A stretch of 45,933 nt of DNA, from NCBI GenBank assembly GCA_946221495.1, contig CAMIFA010000019.1, positions 1 to 45,933 of the forward strand, written 5' to 3'. Shown one piece after another: positions 42,343 to 45,933 of this stretch. The DNA is from an uncultured cyanobacterium. Lineage in GTDB: Bacteria; Cyanobacteriota; Cyanobacteriia; Cyanobacteriales; Chroococcidiopsidaceae. How positions within the stretch are numbered: position 1 is the first letter of the stretch; every line of letters begins with the position of its first letter. The translations under genes and the position numbers were made by a program. The notes below the pieces were generated by a model that saw nothing but the letters and a program-made list of their open reading frames with translations, ran no database searches and had not been told where the DNA came from.

Positions 42343-42706
42343 ATTTAGTCAATAGTAATTAGTTTTTTGAATACATACCCTGTTTTCAGCAACGCCACAG
42401 CTTTCTTAAACAATGAAGTTTTCAAAGCTTGATTGCACGACAGCTATCATAGACCTCTTGCATAAGTGCTTTAAGAGTGTCAACTAAACAACACACTAGC
42501 TCTCTTACGCCACAGGGCAGAATGAGAATTGGTTGATGGACTTAGATAGGGAGGCAATTATTGTTTGAGCATCTACCCCTTAAAAATTTCAACTTATCTT
42601 AATTATTAGCTCACTCAACTTTTGATAGTGTGTAAATGCACAAAAAATATCAGCATTTACTCTAACAATAGTTAGATTTCTGATCTATCCATAGATAGGT
42701 TAAGTT

Positions 42707-42844
42707 ATGTTCAAGAAACTAATTGAACCAACCGATATCAGCGATTTAGAGTTAGCCAAGTTCTGGGGTACTGACGTAGCTGGACTAACTGCATCCCAAC
42801 GGTTGCTGATAGCTGAACTTTATCAAAGACTCAAGAAGCCTTAA
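42707..42844 (+). CDS. Possible 45-residue small protein
   Basis: An ATG-started frame encoding MFKKLIEPTDISDLELAKFW, then GTDVAGLTASQRLLIAELYQ and RLKKP, ending in TAA. Composition is protein-like (amphipathic, no repeats), and it lies in a region otherwise without intact genes. The upstream ATAGGTTAAGTT gives at best a weak ribosome site. I do not recognise it. It could be a true small protein or a leftover of a larger gene. It ends 16 nt before the sulfotransferase remnant. Confidence 0.4.
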   Translation: MFKKLIEPTDISDLELAKFWGTDVAGLTASQRLLIAELYQRLKKP

Positions 42845-42860
42845 TCCGATTTGTTAATTG

Positions 42861-42956
42861 ACTAGAACTAAGGCTAGAAAACCTACGAGAATTAAGGTAA
42901 TTGGTGTCGGTTTTAGTCGCACGGGAACTCTCTTGCTTAAAGAAGTTGCACTGTAA
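42861..42956 (+). pseudogene. N-terminal remnant of a sulfotransferase-like gene
   Basis: The frame starting at 42861 reads KARKPTRIKVIGVGFSRTGT, then LLLKEVAL and TAA. IKVIGVGFxRTGTxSLKxAL is the PAPS-binding P-loop start of the Sulfotransfer_4 family. The remaining roughly 200 residues are missing. No ATG precedes it (TTG at 42858). Confidence 0.5.
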
Positions 42957-43612
42957 GGACGCTAGTCAGGGGAAGCTCATCAATTAAGACGTACTATTTG
43001 AGGACTATCTAAGCAATAGATTTTCCTAGCTGCCGCTACTACCGCCAAGTAATCTTGTATTGCCAAAAGTAAAGTGGTGCAAAAATTCATCCAACTATTT
43101 ACAAAACACAGCGTCAGTCATTACGTCAGTCATTAGCCAAGAACCATCCAGCTTATTTTGATGAGTTGAGGTGCTGTAGGTAGCTTAGATAAATCTTTAG
43201 ATGATTAACACGCACTGGTATCGTCGGCGCTGTTGTTTTTTGATGCAGGCGATCGCCCTAGATGGCAGTTACATTACCATTAGCTAAAACTAAGTAATTA
43301 ACACTTTGTACAGCATGGGTAATGAACTACGTAATGCATCCTGCTATAACGACACCTCTGCTTAAGGGTACGACCGTACAAGTCGTATAGATTGAGCAGG
43401 TCGAGGATACGCTCGAAGTTTAAAGGTTCAAATGTCTATGCACTAGATAACCAGAATGAGCCGATCAGTAATTCAAACATCAGTGTCTCTGCTGCCTTTA
43501 ACATCTCTAAGGTAAGGTGTAATTCCAGCATTGGCTAGGTATTTTAGATTATAAATTCTGTTTTAATGACTTTTCAGCTTAATTCTAGTGTAGTAATTAT
43601 GCCCGTTCTGCC
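42957..43612. other. Gene-poor stretch before the kinase
   Basis: About 650 nt without an intact gene. Short open segments such as the one translating KTQRQSLRQSLAKNHPAYFD (about 43105-43164) look protein-like but lead to stops and have no start. A HIP1 site lies near 43250. Nothing else can be supported; the kinase promoter must lie near the end. Confidence 0.4.
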
Positions 43613-45646
43613 ATGTTAGATAAGTTACTAAAGGGGCGTTACCAAATTGTGCAAATTTTAACCACAGGGAGATTCTGTCAAACTTATCTAGCACAGGATA
43701 TTAGCTTACCAGACGACCACCCCTGTATCGTGAAGCATTTTATATCACCTAGCGGTGAACACCCAGACGGGCTAACTTCCAAGCAGCTATTTACAAGAGA
43801 AGTAGAAACGCTGTTAAAACTAGATAAATATGACTGGGTTCCTCAGTTACTGGCTCATTTTGAAGAAGACCAACAATATTACTTGGTGCAGGAATTTATT
43901 GTAGGGCATTCCTTGAGTGCAGAATTGCAGCCTGGTCAAATCTGGACTGAAAATCAGGTGGTTGAACTGCTACAGGAAGTTTTGAGCATCCTAGAATTTC
44001 TACATGAATGCGGCATAATTCATCGAGATATTAATCCCAGTAATCTGCTGAGACGACATCAGGATGGGCGGTTAATCGTCATCGATTTTGGCTGGGTCAA
44101 ACAACTGGGGATGCAAGTAGTAACAAGTCAAGGACAGACATACTGGAAGTTTACAATTGGTTGTCCCGCAACTATTGCCATTGGTACACAGGGCTATATG
44201 CCTGCTGAACAAGGGCAAGGCAGACCCCGCCCTAACAGTGATATCTATGCGCTAGGAATGATTGGCATTCAAGCACTAACAGGTCTGCCTCCCACAGAAT
44301 TATTAGCAGATGACACAGGTGAGATCATCTGGCAACCCCAGATCCGTGTTAGCCCTGATCTAGAGAATGTGCTTACTAAAATGGTGCGCTACCACTTCCA
44401 AGACCGTTACCAATCTGTTATAGAAGTAATGCAAGCACTACAGCCACTAGTCACGCTCTTATCAACGTCTACAGATTCGGTTCAACTATCAATAACTGCG
44501 ACATCTCAAAATGAAGACCAAGACTTTAAACTAAATACTACCCCCGTTGTCCAAGGCGATGCCACTAAGAGCAGCTTGTCTTTAAAGGCTGGCGCTGCAA
44601 CACAATTAAGAAATCGTAGAAGTAATGCTGTTCCTACTCTTGCCAAATCTGCACTACTTGGGATAACAATTCTTACCTCGGTAGTGCTTATGGTTGGAAG
44701 CTACTATAACAGGCGATCGCCTGTTCTGACTCCTCAAATTCAACAGAACCCAATTATTAGCTCGACTGCAAATATTTCTTTAGTCAAGTCTCTAAATGGA
44801 CACTCAGACTCAGTTTGGGTTGTTGCTTTCAGTCCTGATGGTCAAACCCTAGTTAGTGGTAGCCAGGATCAGACAATAAAACTTTGGGATCTAGATACAG
44901 GAAAACTGCTGCGGACTTTTACTGGGCATACAGGAGCTATTTGGTCTGTTGCTCTAAGCAATGGACAACTTGCCAGTGGCAGTAGCGACAACACAATCAA
45001 ATTTTGGGATCTAGATACAGGAAAACTGCTGCGGACTTTTACTGGGCATACAGGAGCTATTTGGTCTGTTGCTCTAAGCAATGGACAACTTGCCAGTGGC
45101 AGTAGCGACAACACAATCAAATTTTGGGATCTAGATACAGGAGAACTGCTGCGGACTTTTACTGGGCATACAGGAGCTGTTAGGTCTATTGCCTTGAGCG
45201 CGAATGGGCAACTTGCCAGTGGTAGTAGTGACAACACAGTTAAGCTTTGGAACCTAAATAGTGGCAGACAACGTACTTTCTTGGGACATACGAATCGAGT
45301 TCTTGCCGTTGCTTTAAGTCCTGACGGACAAATCCTTACTAGTGGCAGTGTAGACAAGACATTAAAAGTATGGAATCTCAGTAGTGGCAAATTACTTCAT
45401 AACTTCTCTGAGAATTCTCATTGGGTTAATTCCGTTGCCATCTCTCCTGATGGACGAATAGTTGCTGGTGCTGTTGGTAACATTATCAAAATTTGGGATT
45501 TGCATACTGGAGAACTACTTCACACACTGTCTGGGCATTCAAGCGATATTACTTCTATCTCTTTCAGTGCTGATGGCAAGCAACTTGCTAGCGCCAGTAG
45601 AGATCAGACTATTAAGATTTGGCAAGTAAGCAAGGAAATCAAATAA
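43613..45646 (+). CDS. Ser/Thr protein kinase fused to a WD40 propeller
   Basis: A 677-residue protein. Kinase domain about 1-285: variant glycine loop LTTGRFCQTYLAQD, Lys in CIVKHF, alpha-C Glu in FTREVETLLKL, catalytic loop H137-R-D139-I-N141-PSN, and D158-F-G. Asn replaces the usual catalytic-loop Lys (HRDIKPxN), which may reduce activity. A Ser/Thr-rich linker follows, then a membrane segment about 344-366 (ALLGITILTSVVLMVGSYY), then seven WD40 repeats about 392-677 outside the membrane. This is the cyanobacterial Pkn-WD40 plan, in which the propeller is presumably the extracytoplasmic sensor. Blades 2 and 3 are DNA-identical over 120 bp. No phosphatase or partner is adjacent. Confidence 0.92.
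   Translation: MLDKLLKGRYQIVQILTTGRFCQTYLAQDISLPDDHPCIVKHFISPSGEHPDGLTSKQLFTREVETLLKLDKYDWVPQLLAHFEEDQQYYLVQEFIVGHSLSAELQPGQIWTENQVVELLQEVLSILEFLHECGIIHRDINPSNLLRRHQDGRLIVIDFGWVKQLGMQVVTSQGQTYWKFTIGCPATIAIGTQGYMPAEQGQGRPRPNSDIYALGMIGIQALTGLPPTELLADDTGEIIWQPQIRVSPDLENVLTKMVRYHFQDRYQSVIEVMQALQPLVTLLSTSTDSVQLSITATSQNEDQDFKLNTTPVVQGDATKSSLSLKAGAATQLRNRRSNAVPTLAKSALLGITILTSVVLMVGSYYNRRSPVLTPQIQQNPIISSTANISLVKSLNGHSDSVWVVAFSPDGQTLVSGSQDQTIKLWDLDTGKLLRTFTGHTGAIWSVALSNGQLASGSSDNTIKFWDLDTGKLLRTFTGHTGAIWSVALSNGQLASGSSDNTIKFWDLDTGELLRTFTGHTGAVRSIALSANGQLASGSSDNTVKLWNLNSGRQRTFLGHTNRVLAVALSPDGQILTSGSVDKTLKVWNLSSGKLLHNFSENSHWVNSVAISPDGRIVAGAVGNIIKIWDLHTGELLHTLSGHSSDITSISFSADGKQLASASRDQTIKIWQVSKEIK
44883..45142 (+). 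repeat. Perfect 120-bp tandem duplication of a WD40 blade
   Basis: 44883-45002 is repeated without a mismatch at 45003-45122, and the identity runs on to 45142. The unit equals exactly one 40-codon blade (GHTGAIWSVALSNGQLASGS...). A third, diverging copy follows from 45123. Confidence 0.95.
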
Positions 45647-45933
45647 TAAGGTGAAATGAGCGTGTGACTTGATCTGGCGGTAATTTCTTGTTTGATGATT
45701 CCCAGAAGGACAACCAAGCCGAATTGATGCAACTTGTTGATTAGCTTCATCGGCGACACAGCAAAGATACCTTACATTCTGCTGCCATGTGTACTACTCA
45801 GCGTTGACAGACTAAGGTAGAGGATCGCTGAAAAATTATTCTATGTCTCTAAATTATTTAATTTCAAATAAATTGAAACGTTATAAACAAATTAATAAGC
45901 TGCTTCAATATTTTCTTCAGTCGTAGCGGTTAA

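Noticed and set aside
42452..42471. Possible insertion-sequence end (TAGACCTCTTGCATAAGTGC), similar to 32749-32768
   Set aside because: The similarity is about 16 of 20 bases, with no transposase frame or partner end nearby; left as a note only.
43105..43185. Protein-like segment KTQRQSLRQSLAKNHPAYFD
   Set aside because: No start codon, no recognised family and early stop; insufficient to call a gene or remnant.
44869..45390. A 173-codon frame antisense to the WD40 kinase, with apparent internal protein repeats
   Set aside because: The repeats simply mirror the duplicated WD40 blades on the coding strand; no start context.

Overview
The window looks like a chromosomal segment of a cyanobacterium. 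The HIP1 octamer GCGATCGC and its core recur throughout, many genes belong to typically cyanobacterial families (Psb32/TPM protein, DUF29, Uma2, DUF2079, WD40-fused Ser/Thr kinase, HrcA/CIRCE-controlled groEL), and there are heptanucleotide tandem repeats of the kind known from filamentous and Chroococcidiopsis-like cyanobacteria. I cannot name a species. There is no prophage, no intact insertion sequence, no CRISPR array, and I found no tRNA or rRNA gene.

Layout. 0-7 kb: the tail of a DUF4082-type protein, a membrane-anchored WD40 propeller, a minus-strand operon (Crp/Fnr regulator, universal stress protein, DUF2232 membrane protein), a divergent VIT/von Willebrand A protein, and surE. 7-10 kb: a degraded RTX remnant, then two abutting family-4 glycosyltransferases. 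10-14.7 kb: Psb32-like protein, DUF4346 protein, a three-gene plus-strand cluster (a frameshifted secreted protein, an unknown protein, a TPR lipoprotein-like or secreted protein) and a FemAB-like acyltransferase. 14.8-22.5 kb: RibD-type reductase, sensor histidine kinase, Tat-exported amine oxidase, rnc, rnpB (RNase P RNA) and corA. 23-31 kb: groEL with a perfect CIRCE operator, small membrane proteins, DUF29, an orphan ABC ATPase, an AT-rich dGTPase-like gene, Uma2 and dxr. 31-36.6 kb: MAPEG protein with a truncated rhodanese and a divergent GAF-LuxR regulator, a Nif11-like small protein, and two polytopic glycosyltransferase-like proteins. 36.6-42.3 kb: site-2 protease, M48 peptidase, GHL10 hydrolase-like protein and a secreted repeat protein. 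42.3-43.6 kb is a gene-poor stretch with a sulfotransferase remnant. The window closes with a Ser/Thr kinase fused to a seven-bladed WD40 propeller.

How things fit together. Most genes are single housekeeping or envelope genes, not one pathway. Local groupings that make sense are: the Crp-Usp-DUF2232 operon; rnpB followed 50 nt later by rnc on the same strand (two RNA-processing endonucleases); and the MAPEG/rhodanese pair opposite a GAF-LuxR regulator. The strongest unusual signals concern genome decay and repeats rather than a new system. A 31-nt palindromic repeat has entered a HIP1 site and broken a small membrane-protein gene, while a 30-nt relative sits in frame inside a DUF2079 gene. 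rnpB carries an embedded hairpin/heptamer insert. The WD40 kinase has a perfect 120-bp blade duplication. Several genes survive only as fragments. I did not find a convincing previously undescribed multi-gene system.
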